NCBI GenBank assembly: GCA_949127735.1
Contig: CASBPX010000027.1
Location: forward strand, 32,578-96,577
Length of the DNA: 64,000 bases
Direction of reading: 5' to 3'
Source of the DNA: Candidatus Obscuribacterales bacterium
Lineage (GTDB): Bacteria > Cyanobacteriota > Vampirovibrionia > Obscuribacterales > Obscuribacteraceae
Part shown: piece by piece, positions 44,643-55,060 of the stretch
How the letters are laid out: every line of letters starts with the position of its first letter
Position numbering within the stretch: the first letter of the stretch is position 1
The notes under the pieces: generated by a model
Database searches by the model: none
Seen by the model: the letters and a program-made list of their open reading frames with translations, nothing else
Told to the model about the DNA's origin: nothing
Made by a program: the position numbers and the translations under genes

Positions 44643-47462
44643 CTACTTGCCTTTGGACTTAGCCAGCTTGTGTACTTCTGACGCTTTCTCTTTGAGATCG
44701 GGCATCAAATCTTTATTGCCAAAATGAACAGCGTCGTAGACAGTAAAGAAATCAGACAAGGCGTCCGGAAGACCACGATCGGCATTCATGCCTTGCTTAA
44801 TTCGATCTTTAATAATGTCTGCTACACGATGAACAAATTGAGTACTGGTTTCGTGCTCCATTCGCTCGATCTTTATCTTCTTCAGATCTTTGATAATGGC
44901 CAGGTAGAGCTTCCACTCTGGTCCACGCCAGCGTTTCATAGCCGCTTCTTGCCGCAGATGCCTGACGAGTACAATAATGCCGTAAATTATGCCGGCAAGA
45001 AGTATCAGCGACGAAATTATGATGGCAATCCAACCCATAATGCGGCGCGGACTGAAACCGTCATCGCTCAAATCAAGGCCCGTCTGAGCTTCTACCATTT
45101 TTTCTAAAGCACTGAAACTGTAGCCTTCTTCACGAGCCTGGGCCGGCAATATACCGTCAGGTACGGAGTCGAAAGGCACCCAACCGTACTCAGGTATAAA
45201 CACTTCGGACCAGAGGTGCGCGTCTGCGCTCGAGACTTCTCGCATGCCTGAAATTTTATTGGTTTTGCCGATGCCATAACCGCTCACTAGCCGGGCCGGT
45301 AAACCAACACTGCGGCAGAGCACCACAAATGATGCGGCAAAATCTTTGCTGTTGCCCAGCTTGCGCTCAAACAAAAATTGATTGATGCGATCATCGGCGC
45401 CTTCAAAATCGGACGGCTTATTGGCTTCAAACTTAGCGTGTGTGCGCACAATCTTGCAAATTTTATCTGCGGTGCTGAACCAGTTACCGGTCTGTCCCGC
45501 AGACTGATTAGCAAAATTGACCACTTCAGGCGAAAGGTTTTCGGGAAGTTGCAAATAGTTAGCCAGCTGTTTGCGAATCTGTTCTTCTTGCTGCATAGTC
45601 AATGCCGGTTCATTTCGCATACGAGCCGTATCGTACAGAGGCAATTGTGATACCACTTTAAAAGTGGTGCCTTTTCTCAATATTTCAGAACTCTGCACCA
45701 TGCCGTAATCATCTACGGTCAAAGTCTTGCCACCGATACCCACCATCTGCGGAATCCAGCAAACTGGGACCACATTATCAAGATCGGACAGTACTTCGTA
45801 GCCTTGAGTTAGTTCTACTGTGGGCAAAACTTTGGGCACAATAAAAGCATTGGCTTTCTTTAAATCAAAATTGGGTTTCTCTGGCTTAAAGAACACATAA
45901 TGCACCGCTGTGGCTGCGCCAAAACCGCTTAACTCTGCGTCCAGAGAACGCAAGCGCTCTTCTTCTAGTTCTTTTTCAGCTTGTGCTTCTTCGCTCAGCG
46001 CCGGTTGGCCAGAAGTTAATGCCGCGTCAGGCTCAACTGCAGACTCTGACTTTCCAGTAATTGGCTTTATATCGATATTCTTAGCGGTGAGAAAATCTTT
46101 GGAACGCATCCAGAAGCGACCGTCAAAATTGTCGAAAACAGCTCGCCTTTCATAAAACAGGCGCGTGGAGCTGACTTTAAAAAGTATTTCTTTTGATTTG
46201 GTTTCTTGAGCGCCGTCCATGTCTACCAGCTTGGTCGCCAGCGAACCGCCCTGGCCACCACCACCAGTGCCATTAGTTCCATTAGTTCCATTAGTTCCGT
46301 TAGTACCGTTGGCACCTTTGCCAGCGCCACCACTAGCTTTGGCAATAGCATCAGCGAGCTTCTGATCTTTTTGTGCTTTGCTTTCCTTTTCAGCATTCTG
46401 GCCGCCCTTCTTTCCAGCATTCTTTCCAGCATTCTTTCCAGCATTCTTTCCGGAAGCTTTGTCAGGGTTTTCAGACCCTTCTTGGCCTTTCTCGTCTTTG
46501 GCCTTCTTCACGGCTTCAGCTTTCGCCTGCTTTTCACCAGGCTTAGTAGATCCAGCAGCAGGAGCTTTGCCCTTACCAGAAGGAGGAGCCGCAGCCGACT
46601 TGTCCGCTTGATGCTCTTGCGCGGCCAACTGAGCAGCTTTCTTTTCAGCATCGTTGAGACGCTTTACACCGAGATTATGCAGCGGAGCGTTATAAGTATT
46701 ACGCGCTGGCTGGTTGGCACCATCATGCTTGCTAAAGTCTGGGAGGAGACGCATCAAACTGGCCAAGTTCATGTTTTTCAAGCTGGAAGTAATAATGTCT
46801 ATAGTGTCATCAGAGCGCGGCACCATTAAAAAAGAAAACAATGTAATTATGGGCAGAAGAGCCAGGGTCAACTGCGCACTACCGCTTGGACTTCGTCTTT
46901 TTTCGCTGACAAAAGAAGGCACTATCGGTGCCGGTTTCATCGGTTTATCTAGCCAATTGGTTAAAGTGCGCGACATGCAATCGTAATAAAGCATCGCTGT
47001 ACCAAGACTGATGTAAGTCAGCACAGCACCACCAAAAGCCAGACTGCGAGCCACAGGCGAAAGACAGCAAAGAATTAAGGCGCCGAGCATTGCTGAAAGA
47101 TTGATATCGGAACGCGATTTCAAATCGAATGTATGCAGGGCGAAGGTACCGGCGATGAAGTGCACCACCGGCCCCCAGAAATCGGCTGGCCCGTTCATGG
47201 GGTTCATAAATTCGGCCAGTGCGTTGGCTCCCACAGCGAGCACACCCACCACTACAATAATTTGCATCCACTTCTGGTTTTCGTGGCGATATTGATAGGC
47301 CACAAGCGAGCCAATGGTGCACAAAGTAAAACCAAGCACAATCACCGGCCACGCTGTCTTAACAAAGATACAGCTGGCTAAGATGCAAGTCAGAGTCATC
47401 AAATAGACAATAATTCGCAGAGGAATTGAATCTTCAGGAGGTAAGCTTTCACGTTTGCTCAT
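44643..47462 (-). CDS. Transglutaminase-like membrane protein (TgpA/DUF3488 type)
   Basis: N-terminal TM cluster; FVVLCRSVGLPARLVSGYGIG...SADAHLWSEVFIPEYGWVPFDSVPDG; C-terminal TM and cytosolic tail. Confidence 0.9.
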   Translation of the reverse strand: MSKRESLPPEDSIPLRIIVYLMTLTCILASCIFVKTAWPVIVLGFTLCTIGSLVAYQYRHENQKWMQIIVVVGVLAVGANALAEFMNPMNGPADFWGPVVHFIAGTFALHTFDLKSRSDINLSAMLGALILCCLSPVARSLAFGGAVLTYISLGTAMLYYDCMSRTLTNWLDKPMKPAPIVPSFVSEKRRSPSGSAQLTLALLPIITLFSFLMVPRSDDTIDIITSSLKNMNLASLMRLLPDFSKHDGANQPARNTYNAPLHNLGVKRLNDAEKKAAQLAAQEHQADKSAAAPPSGKGKAPAAGSTKPGEKQAKAEAVKKAKDEKGQEGSENPDKASGKNAGKNAGKNAGKKGGQNAEKESKAQKDQKLADAIAKASGGAGKGANGTNGTNGTNGTNGTGGGGQGGSLATKLVDMDGAQETKSKEILFKVSSTRLFYERRAVFDNFDGRFWMRSKDFLTAKNIDIKPITGKSESAVEPDAALTSGQPALSEEAQAEKELEEERLRSLDAELSGFGAATAVHYVFFKPEKPNFDLKKANAFIVPKVLPTVELTQGYEVLSDLDNVVPVCWIPQMVGIGGKTLTVDDYGMVQSSEILRKGTTFKVVSQLPLYDTARMRNEPALTMQQEEQIRKQLANYLQLPENLSPEVVNFANQSAGQTGNWFSTADKICKIVRTHAKFEANKPSDFEGADDRINQFLFERKLGNSKDFAASFVVLCRSVGLPARLVSGYGIGKTNKISGMREVSSADAHLWSEVFIPEYGWVPFDSVPDGILPAQAREEGYSFSALEKMVEAQTGLDLSDDGFSPRRIMGWIAIIISSLILLAGIIYGIIVLVRHLRQEAAMKRWRGPEWKLYLAIIKDLKKIKIERMEHETSTQFVHRVADIIKDRIKQGMNADRGLPDALSDFFTVYDAVHFGNKDLMPDLKEKASEVHKLAKSKGK
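46270..46315. repeat. 9-bp tandem repeat (ccattagtt) encoding (NGT)n
   Basis: ccattagttccattagttccattagttccgttagtaccgtt. Confidence 0.85.
46407..46455. repeat. 12-bp tandem repeat (ccagcattcttt) encoding (GKNA)n
   Basis: ttctttccagcattctttccagcattctttccagcattctttcc. Confidence 0.85.
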
Positions 47463-49060
47463 AAGCCGTCAAAATCTCCTTCCGACTCTACGCGAGCGAC
47501 TACCATGCCACCAGTAGGGCCAATTTCATTGCGCTCTGACTTTTTAGTTGAAGCTCCACGCGCACTTTTAAAGTTTACGCCCTTCTCGCTATTCTGGTTC
47601 TCCATTCCCGGCAATGGTTCGCTCTCATCTTGCCAGTTGGGCGAAACTTCTACTACTTCTACAGGCTGACAAACCACGTCGCCTTTGCCTGGACTGTATT
47701 TCATAATTTTTTCGGAAGTAGGCAGAACTGTAAGTAACGGTCTGTCGTTAACATGCGACCAGGTTTCAAAATCTGTCGGGTCTTCCTCTTCTATGGTTTT
47801 GCGGTTGGCCGCCACTTTGGTAATAGGTTCGACCCGGGCCAGTATTTCAGCAGTCAGAGCCAGACCGGGAGGCACATGCGGCAGGTCAGCCATGAGCGCT
47901 TGCAAGTCGGCAGATTCGGTAGAAGGATTGAGAATCAACCTGGGCATGTGGCCAAGACTGTGACCAAGGTGCACTAGTGAATTAATCAAAGTGACTGTCA
48001 ATTCAAATTGTTCAGGTGAGCGGTAATTAGCGCGAAGATTGAGCAAAATATCAAAAACCGGCAGAGTCTCTGAATCAAATTCGCGCACCAGCATTTTGCC
48101 CTGCCTGGCTGTCGAGGCCCAGTGAATGTGCCGTAGGCTGTCGCCACTGCGAAACTCGCGCACGCTTCTAAAACTGCTTGATTGGTGAGTGATCACCGAA
48201 GTGGAAGTTGCATGACCCATGGGCGAAACGATGCCGGTTAGTCGATAAAGAAAATTTCCTGATATTGATAGAACATTTGGATAAACAGTAATGCTGGCAT
48301 CAGCGTCTCCGGCATCTTTATTCAATTTTACAGAGCGCGACCACCAGACAATGCCGAAAGGAAAACAAGTTGTCAGTTCAATGCTGTCAAGATAATAAAT
48401 GCCGCGTTTGAGTGATGGGGTAGGAAAGCTGTACCATTCCGAGCTTTCTAATTTGTCGATATAGACCGGATCTGGAGCGATGGTAACATCGCTCGGCAGG
48501 CCATCAGTAGAACGCTTGAGCATATTGACCGTCATACGCAGGGCACGCGTTGGCACCACCCACGATATCGGCCCCAGTTTTAACTGGCGCTTAATATTTA
48601 CTTTTATGGTGGCAGTTTCCAGCGGAGCTACTTCTTGCGGCAAAGAGTAACTGGCAGTGAGGCCCGCCAATTCAAAGAATGGCAGAACAAAACCTAGAAT
48701 CAAAGCTACGAGAAAGGCGGCAGAAAGTAAATAAATCCACTCGCTGGCTACCACCGCAGCAAAAATATAAAGCCCTACCGAGACTACCAGCATGCCAAAT
48801 TGTCGGCCTTCCAGATAGACGCTGTAACCAAAACCAACAGGAACTTTCAACCGCCGTCCGCCGGAGCTACCAAAGGGCGTGCTTGTATCCAATGGGCGGC
48901 CAGGCGCCAGGCCTGAGCTCATGCCTGGGCCCATACTAGAGCCCGTGCCTGAACCGGCCTGCGCCGGAGGCATTGGTTTAGCTGCACCAGATTTGGTGCT
49001 CCCCGCAGCGCTAGGCTGGGACGGGGACGGTCTCAAGGATTTTTTCGATGAGTTCTGCAT
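47459..49060 (-). CDS. DUF58 domain protein
   Basis: SSFRSVREFRSGDSLRHIHWASTARQGKMLVREFDSE. Confidence 0.92.
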   Translation of the reverse strand: MQNSSKKSLRPSPSQPSAAGSTKSGAAKPMPPAQAGSGTGSSMGPGMSSGLAPGRPLDTSTPFGSSGGRRLKVPVGFGYSVYLEGRQFGMLVVSVGLYIFAAVVASEWIYLLSAAFLVALILGFVLPFFELAGLTASYSLPQEVAPLETATIKVNIKRQLKLGPISWVVPTRALRMTVNMLKRSTDGLPSDVTIAPDPVYIDKLESSEWYSFPTPSLKRGIYYLDSIELTTCFPFGIVWWSRSVKLNKDAGDADASITVYPNVLSISGNFLYRLTGIVSPMGHATSTSVITHQSSSFRSVREFRSGDSLRHIHWASTARQGKMLVREFDSETLPVFDILLNLRANYRSPEQFELTVTLINSLVHLGHSLGHMPRLILNPSTESADLQALMADLPHVPPGLALTAEILARVEPITKVAANRKTIEEEDPTDFETWSHVNDRPLLTVLPTSEKIMKYSPGKGDVVCQPVEVVEVSPNWQDESEPLPGMENQNSEKGVNFKSARGASTKKSERNEIGPTGGMVVARVESEGDFDGL

Positions 49061-50057
49061 GACTGACCCGGTTGGTCTTTACTTTTGGTAGCACACGATG
49101 GCCGAATACAGCAGGGGCAAGCAGCTTAATATCATCAGGAGTGACAAAATCGCGACCATCGATAAAGGCGTTGGCCTGTGCCGCCTTTACTAATAATTGC
49201 GAGCCCCGTGGGCTGACCCCGAGCAATACCGATGGATGCTTTCTTGTGGTCTGGACAATTTGCACAACATAATTAACGAGAGCGTCATGGACGAATATTT
49301 TTCTCACACCCAGTCTTGCGGCTAAAACATCTTCGGTACTTAAAATAGAATCGACATTAAAAGCACCGTCTCGCATTGTCTTTTTGATTATTTCCGCTTC
49401 TTGATCTGCCTGCGGATAACCAAGAGACATAGACATCATGAACCGGTCGAGCTGGGCTTCCGGTAATGGGAATGTGCCGTGGTGTTCAATTGGGTTTTGA
49501 GTAGCGATAACAAAAAAGAGTTGTGGAAGTGGCCGGGTAGTACCATCGCTGGTGACCTGCCCCTCTTCCATAGCTTCTAACAAAGACGATTGTGTACGAG
49601 GTGTGGCGCGGTTGATTTCATCGACCAGCAGTATATTGGTGAAAATCGGCCCAGGTAAGAAGTGGAAAGAGCTATCTTTCTGGTCAAAAATGTTGACACC
49701 GGAGACGTCTGAGGGCAAAAGATCGGGTGTGCACTGAATGCGCTTAAAATTAGCCTTGACCGAGTTAGCGAGACTTTTTGCCAGGAGCGTTTTGCCCACA
49801 CCAGGTACATCTTCCAGTAGCACATGACCACCAGCCAGGAGTGCTACCACCGCCAGCTTTGCCGGTCTCGCCTGGCCAACCAAAGCTTTGCCCATGTTTT
49901 GCACCAGAGCCTTGGCAGCACCCGTGTATGGTGAAGTTTGACCTGGACTAGTGTTGGCGAAAGCCTGTGAATTATTCACTTTGTGCAGCCCTTTCAAATT
50001 GGGAAAATCCAAGTGCGATGCCGAGCTAACCCAGCCGCCCTGAACGATAGCTATCAT
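49011..50057 (-). CDS. MoxR-family AAA+ ATPase
   Basis: GHVLLEDVPGVGKTLLAKSLA, LLVDEINRATPRTQSSLLEAMEEGQVT, IATQNPIEHHGTFPLPEAQLDRF. Overlaps the downstream DUF58 gene. Confidence 0.95.
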   Translation of the reverse strand: MIAIVQGGWVSSASHLDFPNLKGLHKVNNSQAFANTSPGQTSPYTGAAKALVQNMGKALVGQARPAKLAVVALLAGGHVLLEDVPGVGKTLLAKSLANSVKANFKRIQCTPDLLPSDVSGVNIFDQKDSSFHFLPGPIFTNILLVDEINRATPRTQSSLLEAMEEGQVTSDGTTRPLPQLFFVIATQNPIEHHGTFPLPEAQLDRFMMSMSLGYPQADQEAEIIKKTMRDGAFNVDSILSTEDVLAARLGVRKIFVHDALVNYVVQIVQTTRKHPSVLLGVSPRGSQLLVKAAQANAFIDGRDFVTPDDIKLLAPAVFGHRVLPKVKTNRVSHAELIEKILETVPVPA

Positions 50058-50262
50058 ACCCTTGTATGATTAGCATCTAAACCACTTGGAAAGAGCTCAT
50101 GCGGATTGACTTACAAAGCGAAATATCAAACCTGGAGCAAACAGAAGCACTATTTGCTGATTTATCAGCCTCAGGCCTATGCAGCCAGTTCGTTATGCTC
50201 ATATAATTGCTGGGAACGTTTAAGAAATCAGTTTAGGTTCAACTCTACGGCAGGAACGGCGG

Positions 50263-50469
50263 ATGTCAAACAATACCAAGTTAATTCTGTTAGGTCTGGC
50301 GATTTGCGTTATTCTTGGCATCGTGCTCCAAAACACAATCTTTAACAGCCTCTCAAGAGATCTGGGCGGTACAGGCGAGCTTCTTACGCCCGACGAAATG
50401 GCCAAGAAGCAAAAAACTGAAGCCATTAAAAATCAGAAGAAATTCGAGCAGACTCAAAAAGCCAAGTAA
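50263..50469 (+). CDS. Small single-TM protein (68 aa)
   Basis: MSNNTKLILLGLAICVILGIVLQNTIFNSL... TM helix plus charged tail; purine-rich AGGAACGGCGG upstream. Confidence 0.6.
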   Translation: MSNNTKLILLGLAICVILGIVLQNTIFNSLSRDLGGTGELLTPDEMAKKQKTEAIKNQKKFEQTQKAK

Positions 50470-50472
50470 TCA

Positions 50473-50508
50473 GGTTTGGTTACCGGTACCGGTTTGGTTA
50501 CCGGCTAG
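50473..50508. repeat. 18-bp tandem repeat between convergent genes
   Basis: ggtttggttaccggtacc|ggtttggttaccggctag. Confidence 0.85.
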
Positions 50509-51704
50509 AGCACCGTACCTGGTGCCTCCTCTGTACTGGCAATGTTCAGCTCTGCTCTGTCTTCTGCTTTGACTTCTGCCACGACATCCGCTTTGACTTC
50601 AGCCTCGGCTATTGTCTCCCCTTTGTTATCTTCAAGCAAATGACGATAGGCAACATTTAAAGCGCTTGCTACGGGTATGGCGAAAATAATTCCCAACATG
50701 CCATCGATTCTGGCACCGATCATAATAGCGATAAAAATCACCACCGGATGCAGGCCGATTTTATTGCCGATATAACGCGGCGCTACCAGATTGTCTTTGA
50801 GCCACTGAAAAATATTAAAGACCAGAATCAGCACTACCACCTGGCCAAAGCGATTCATTGGCACATTATCGAGGCCATTTAAAGCCACTACAATTAGAGC
50901 GGGAAGAAAACCAATCGGTGGTCCTATTACAGGCACAACTTCCCAGATAGCAAGCAGCGCGCTCAGCACCAGAGCAAACGGCACACCGATGACCACATAA
51001 ACTACCAGCATTAACAGGCCAAAAAAGAGGCCAAGGACCAGCTGACCGCGGAAAAAGGCTTGCAGACTGATATCAATTTCGGCGGTCATGGCGGTGAGTT
51101 TGTTGTGATAGCGCCTGGGGAAAGTAGAAATTACCCAACCGGTCATGCGATAGCCGTCGAGCATAAAATAGAAAGAAACAACCAGAATACTTAGTGCGTA
51201 AAGTAACCAGGTCATAGTTGACATAGCCACTTCGCCCACTCGTGAAAAAATCATTGAAGTATCAGGTTTGGGCACATTCTGGGCTATCGAGGTGAGCAAA
51301 TCGATGGCTCGAAGCTGAATTTGAGCCGCGTGCAGCCTCTGGTCAAACGGAGCCAGCGAGCGACCAAAACTCTCAATAGTGCGCGGCAACTCATGAAACA
51401 CAGATTCTACGAGCTGATTCAGCTGCACCACCAGCGATGGCACCACAGTCAGCATTAAAATTGCCAGAACTACAGCCACTATACTGTAAACAATAAAAAT
51501 GGCCACCGATCGATTCTTCAAATATTTCTCAAACCAGTCAACTAAACTGATGAAGAGATAAGAAAGTAAAATCGATATACCTAGAATGCGAATAATATCG
51601 AGAAAATAAAAGGAAAATATACAGACCACGCCAAAAAGTATGACCGAAAGTACAGCAATGACCAGTTTGCGCTGCAGGTCTATAAGTTTGTCGTTTTCCG
51701 GCAC
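50505..51704 (-). CDS. AI-2E family transporter (PerM/UPF0118)
   Basis: Multi-TM; VLSALLAIWEVVPVIGPPIGFLPALIVVAL, KDNLVAPRYIGNKIGLHPVVIFIAIMIGARIDGMLGIIFAIPVAS. Confidence 0.92.
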   Translation of the reverse strand: MPENDKLIDLQRKLVIAVLSVILFGVVCIFSFYFLDIIRILGISILLSYLFISLVDWFEKYLKNRSVAIFIVYSIVAVVLAILMLTVVPSLVVQLNQLVESVFHELPRTIESFGRSLAPFDQRLHAAQIQLRAIDLLTSIAQNVPKPDTSMIFSRVGEVAMSTMTWLLYALSILVVSFYFMLDGYRMTGWVISTFPRRYHNKLTAMTAEIDISLQAFFRGQLVLGLFFGLLMLVVYVVIGVPFALVLSALLAIWEVVPVIGPPIGFLPALIVVALNGLDNVPMNRFGQVVVLILVFNIFQWLKDNLVAPRYIGNKIGLHPVVIFIAIMIGARIDGMLGIIFAIPVASALNVAYRHLLEDNKGETIAEAEVKADVVAEVKAEDRAELNIASTEEAPGTVL

Positions 51705-51729
51705 AGTTTACGTCGTCCTTGTAGAGCAA

Positions 51730-52470
51730 TTAATTAGCAGGCTTCAAAGCAGCCTTAATAAAATCAATTTTGGCTTTCAGCTCACCAGGGATGGTGGCAG
51801 CAGTAAAACCCTTAATTTCCACCACCGATTTGTATTGAATAAAAGCATCATCAAACTTTTTTTCTTTCATGTAAATGTCACCAAGTAACTCGCAATATTC
51901 TGCTCGGTCGGGCTTAAGCATAATTGCCAACTTAATTTCCTGCTCAGCAGGCTCAAGCGATTGTGTCTCACCAGCGGCGGTGAGCAATACTTGCACCAGA
52001 CGAAAATGGCAATCAGTGTCAGCCGCATCGATTTCGAGAGCCTGCCTGAATGAGGCCTCAGCCTCAGTCAAGCGCTTTTGCCTTTGTAGGATAATGCCCA
52101 AATTATAAAAATAATCAGCCCGCTTCGGCCTCAATTTCAAAGCAATTCGTGCCTCGCTTTCTGCTGTGGTCAATTCACCCAGATCTTTCAATGCCAGAGC
52201 CAGATTATTGTGATAGCCCGCTGCGAAGGCATTAATTTGAATGGCGCGACGATAACACTCCACCGCCTCTTTCAATTTCCCAGTAGATTGCAGCTCAATG
52301 CCCTTCATGTTCAACTCTCGAGCTGTGTCAACCGACTTCGTACGCACTGGAACTTGAGCGTCTAGCGGTGCGATCAAAATAGTTGACGAGAGCAAACTCA
52401 AAATGAGTAAGCAAGATATTCGGCAGAAACTGTTAGGCAAAGCGAAGGCGCGCATGGCAATACTATTCAC
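51730..52470 (-). CDS. Secreted TPR protein
   Basis: N-terminal signal; multiple TPR units (AAGYHNNLALALKDLGELTTAESEARIALKLRP...). Confidence 0.85.
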   Translation of the reverse strand: MNSIAMRAFALPNSFCRISCLLILSLLSSTILIAPLDAQVPVRTKSVDTARELNMKGIELQSTGKLKEAVECYRRAIQINAFAAGYHNNLALALKDLGELTTAESEARIALKLRPKRADYFYNLGIILQRQKRLTEAEASFRQALEIDAADTDCHFRLVQVLLTAAGETQSLEPAEQEIKLAIMLKPDRAEYCELLGDIYMKEKKFDDAFIQYKSVVEIKGFTAATIPGELKAKIDFIKAALKPAN

Positions 52471-52567
52471 TGTTTCAACAAAAGCATCTTACTCTGCTAA
52501 GCTTCACAGGTAAAGGTCTGCCATTAGACGGTCGACAAAACGCCGACAAAACAAGGTAGCCGGGGCT

Positions 52568-53527
52568 ATGAATAATCGAGCACTTCTGATCTTCTTGCTG
52601 GTCGTAGCGCTAGTTTTCGACTGTGCCGGAGTGGTGTTTTGGGTGCTTTTTCTCAAGCAGTCAAGCAAAGTGCAGAAATTGCAGAAAGAACGCACGGTGA
52701 TGGTTACCAATATGGCGGCATTGCGGTCCATTAATAGCGGCGCGAAAGCCTTTGGCTTGGAGAATCAAAATTTTGTCTCTCGCCTCGATGGTGTACTGGG
52801 TTCATATACTGTGGCGGCCCCCCTTCTGTTAGACGGCAGCAAAGAACTTACTCTGCTTGTATATTTGCACGGCATGCGCGCTACCTCGCTAGAGCCATTT
52901 ATCGAGCCGAAAAGGGCGCCGATTGTACAAACTGTGCAAGGTCACTATCCTGGTTTAATCGTACTTTCACCCAGTTATCGCGCCAACTGTTCCTGGGCAA
53001 ACCCCAGTGCCATTGCCGATATCGACCAGAACATCCATGAACTGATGATGCGCTATCCAGTGGCGAAAATAGTTTTGATGGGCACATCAATGGGAGGTTG
53101 TTCCTCACTGGCCTACAGCTATTTAGCTGCTGACGATATTAAAGAAAAAATCGTGGGAGTAGTTTCAAGCGAAGGGGCCGGGGACTGGGCTGAGCTTTTT
53201 CACAAAACCCCATCAAGTCTCGTGCAAGCCGGTATGGTGGAAGGGTTGGGTGGCACTGCTGATGCAGCTCCGGCTCTCTATCAGGAACGCAGCATCAATA
53301 CTAATTTAAACCGGGTCAAGCCGGGCACGCGATTTGCTCTCATATCAGCTAGCGAAGACACGATCATTCCGCCCATCTTTCAAAAAGAACTGGAGCAAAA
53401 ATTACAGGGCCATAACTTGCCTACCACTTTTATAGTCGTGCCGGAAAAGCACGGCGTGCCCCAGGCCGGTTACTATTTGCAGGGTCTCAAGTTCGTTTTA
53501 GAAGGCTATGAAGGCACGCAAAAATGA
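52568..53527 (+). CDS. Alpha/beta hydrolase, membrane-anchored
   Basis: TM N-terminus; LLVYLHGMRATS, VLMGTSMGGCSSLAY, ISASEDTIIPP, VPEKHGVP. Confidence 0.8.
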   Translation: MNNRALLIFLLVVALVFDCAGVVFWVLFLKQSSKVQKLQKERTVMVTNMAALRSINSGAKAFGLENQNFVSRLDGVLGSYTVAAPLLLDGSKELTLLVYLHGMRATSLEPFIEPKRAPIVQTVQGHYPGLIVLSPSYRANCSWANPSAIADIDQNIHELMMRYPVAKIVLMGTSMGGCSSLAYSYLAADDIKEKIVGVVSSEGAGDWAELFHKTPSSLVQAGMVEGLGGTADAAPALYQERSINTNLNRVKPGTRFALISASEDTIIPPIFQKELEQKLQGHNLPTTFIVVPEKHGVPQAGYYLQGLKFVLEGYEGTQK

Positions 53528-54072
53528 GTCAAAGTAAAATAGCTACTGCCAGAGTAACTGTAGACGCCGTGGTCTTTAGATACCAACATCACTGCCTGCA
53601 AGTGTTGCTGGTTGAGCGCCTCAATCCACCATGTCAGGGTTCATGGGCGCTTCCGGGCGGATTTCTCGACGAAGATGACGAAAGCCTTGAACAAGCCACA
53701 GGTAGAGAACTGGCTGAAGAAACCAGTGTCAGTCTGCCTCAATCAAGATTTTTTTCCTGCGGCAGCTTCGGGGACATTGGCCGCGATCCACGAGGTCGCA
53801 CAGTTACAGCCGCTTACGTGGCCCTCATATCAGAAGCTGAAGCTGCCACTGCCAGTGCTGCATCTGATGCTCGCACCCTGGCTTTTTTCAACGTTGCCGA
53901 GCTGCCTGAACTGGCCTTCGATCATGGTGCCATCATCCAAGCCGCACTGCTAACTCTGGTGCTGCGCCTAGGAAAGAATTCGCGTTTTCAAATAGATAGT
54001 CTGGTACCCGAGACGGTTTATGCAGATCTCGACAGTGCTGTTGACCTGGCTACCAATCTAATTTTGATTTGA
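53524..54072 (+). CDS. NUDIX hydrolase
   Basis: GGFLDEDDESLEQATGRELAEETSV Nudix box; ATGA overlap with the preceding gene. Confidence 0.92.
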   Translation: MSQSKIATARVTVDAVVFRYQHHCLQVLLVERLNPPCQGSWALPGGFLDEDDESLEQATGRELAEETSVSLPQSRFFSCGSFGDIGRDPRGRTVTAAYVALISEAEAATASAASDARTLAFFNVAELPELAFDHGAIIQAALLTLVLRLGKNSRFQIDSLVPETVYADLDSAVDLATNLILI

Positions 54073-54086
54073 CTTGAACAAAATTG

Positions 54087-54638
54087 CTAAGAAGAAATCT
54101 TCTTCCACTGGCCCTGGCTATGCAATTCTTTCCACTGATCGCCTTCTTTGACGAATACTTTAGAATCGTGCGATTCAAAAACCACAGGATGCTTGCCGCC
54201 CATTACTTTACGCAAAACGCAAGTAACAGAGGCAGTTTTGCCATCATTATGTACTTTGGCATACGGTTGAAAAATTGTGTAAGAAACAGCATGATTTTCA
54301 GAATCGCGCACTGAGTTTTCATAGCGCTCTTTGATTCTGGCCACTACCGCTTTTTTGCCAACCAGCAACTTATTTGTGATGTCATCAAAAGTGGTGACAT
54401 TTTCATCGAAATATTCAGAGAAATGTTCAAAATCACCGCGATTGATTGCCTTCGCCATTTGGTGCAGAGTATCAATCACTTTCTGTGCTTCACTGCAAGC
54501 CGCATGCGGTTCAATGCAGTGCACTTGTGTTTCGGCATGTTCAGCCAGAGCAGCCGAAGTAAAAGCAAGCGAACAGAAAATAGCAGCCAGAGCGGCAACG
54601 CTGAAGCAAGATATTTGCCTGATGATAATAGAGATCAT
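54087..54638 (-). CDS. SnoaL/DUF4440-like (NTF2-fold) secreted protein
   Basis: Signal peptide; INRGDFEHFSEYFDENVTTFDDITNKLLVGKKAVVARIKERYE. Confidence 0.65.
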   Translation of the reverse strand: MISIIIRQISCFSVAALAAIFCSLAFTSAALAEHAETQVHCIEPHAACSEAQKVIDTLHQMAKAINRGDFEHFSEYFDENVTTFDDITNKLLVGKKAVVARIKERYENSVRDSENHAVSYTIFQPYAKVHNDGKTASVTCVLRKVMGGKHPVVFESHDSKVFVKEGDQWKELHSQGQWKKISS

Positions 54639-54653
54639 TTGATTCTCCTGGTG

Positions 54654-54953
54654 TTATTGTCGTTTCATAGCGGTTTCAACGTCGCGCAAAGCGCGATCGT
54701 TGTCTCGCAGATAACCGTTGACCGTGTCAAGCGAAACATGCAAAGCATTGATTCTGACTGTAAGCCTGTCTGCTTCTGCTTGAAGATAGTGTCTTTGATC
54801 TAACAAGGCATCGCGACTGCGCTGCAGACTGCTGTATATTTGTGAATTTGTAGCAACGGACGCCACGCAAGCCATAATCAAAAACTCGAGGACGACTAGA
54901 GCCACCACAGTCGATAGCTTTAATTCGAAGGCTACAGTTTTTACCCTCTTCAT
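54654..54953 (-). CDS. Small membrane-anchored coiled-coil protein
   Basis: TM VVALVVLEFLIMACVASVA followed by a coiled-coil-like region. Confidence 0.55.
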   Translation of the reverse strand: MKRVKTVAFELKLSTVVALVVLEFLIMACVASVATNSQIYSSLQRSRDALLDQRHYLQAEADRLTVRINALHVSLDTVNGYLRDNDRALRDVETAMKRQ

Positions 54954-55060
54954 ATAAACTCCATGGATAGGCTGCTGCCAGCCGACCCCTTCATCAACCC
55001 ACTTACGGGAACCATAATATTAACGCACTCTCAACTGAATTCAAAGGCCATCATAAGAAT

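Noticed and set aside
46270-46455. Short regularly spaced repeats as a CRISPR array
   Set aside because: 9- and 12-bp contiguous units in frame inside a CDS; no spacers.
46206-46829. 207-aa plus-strand ORF (Ser/Leu/Phe-rich)
   Set aside because: Antisense of the repeat-rich TgpA linker; repetitive composition is a by-product of the (NGT)/(GKNA) repeats.
50106-50345. 79-aa ORF upstream of the small TM protein
   Set aside because: No good ribosome-binding site and overlaps the better-supported 50263..50469 ORF in another frame.
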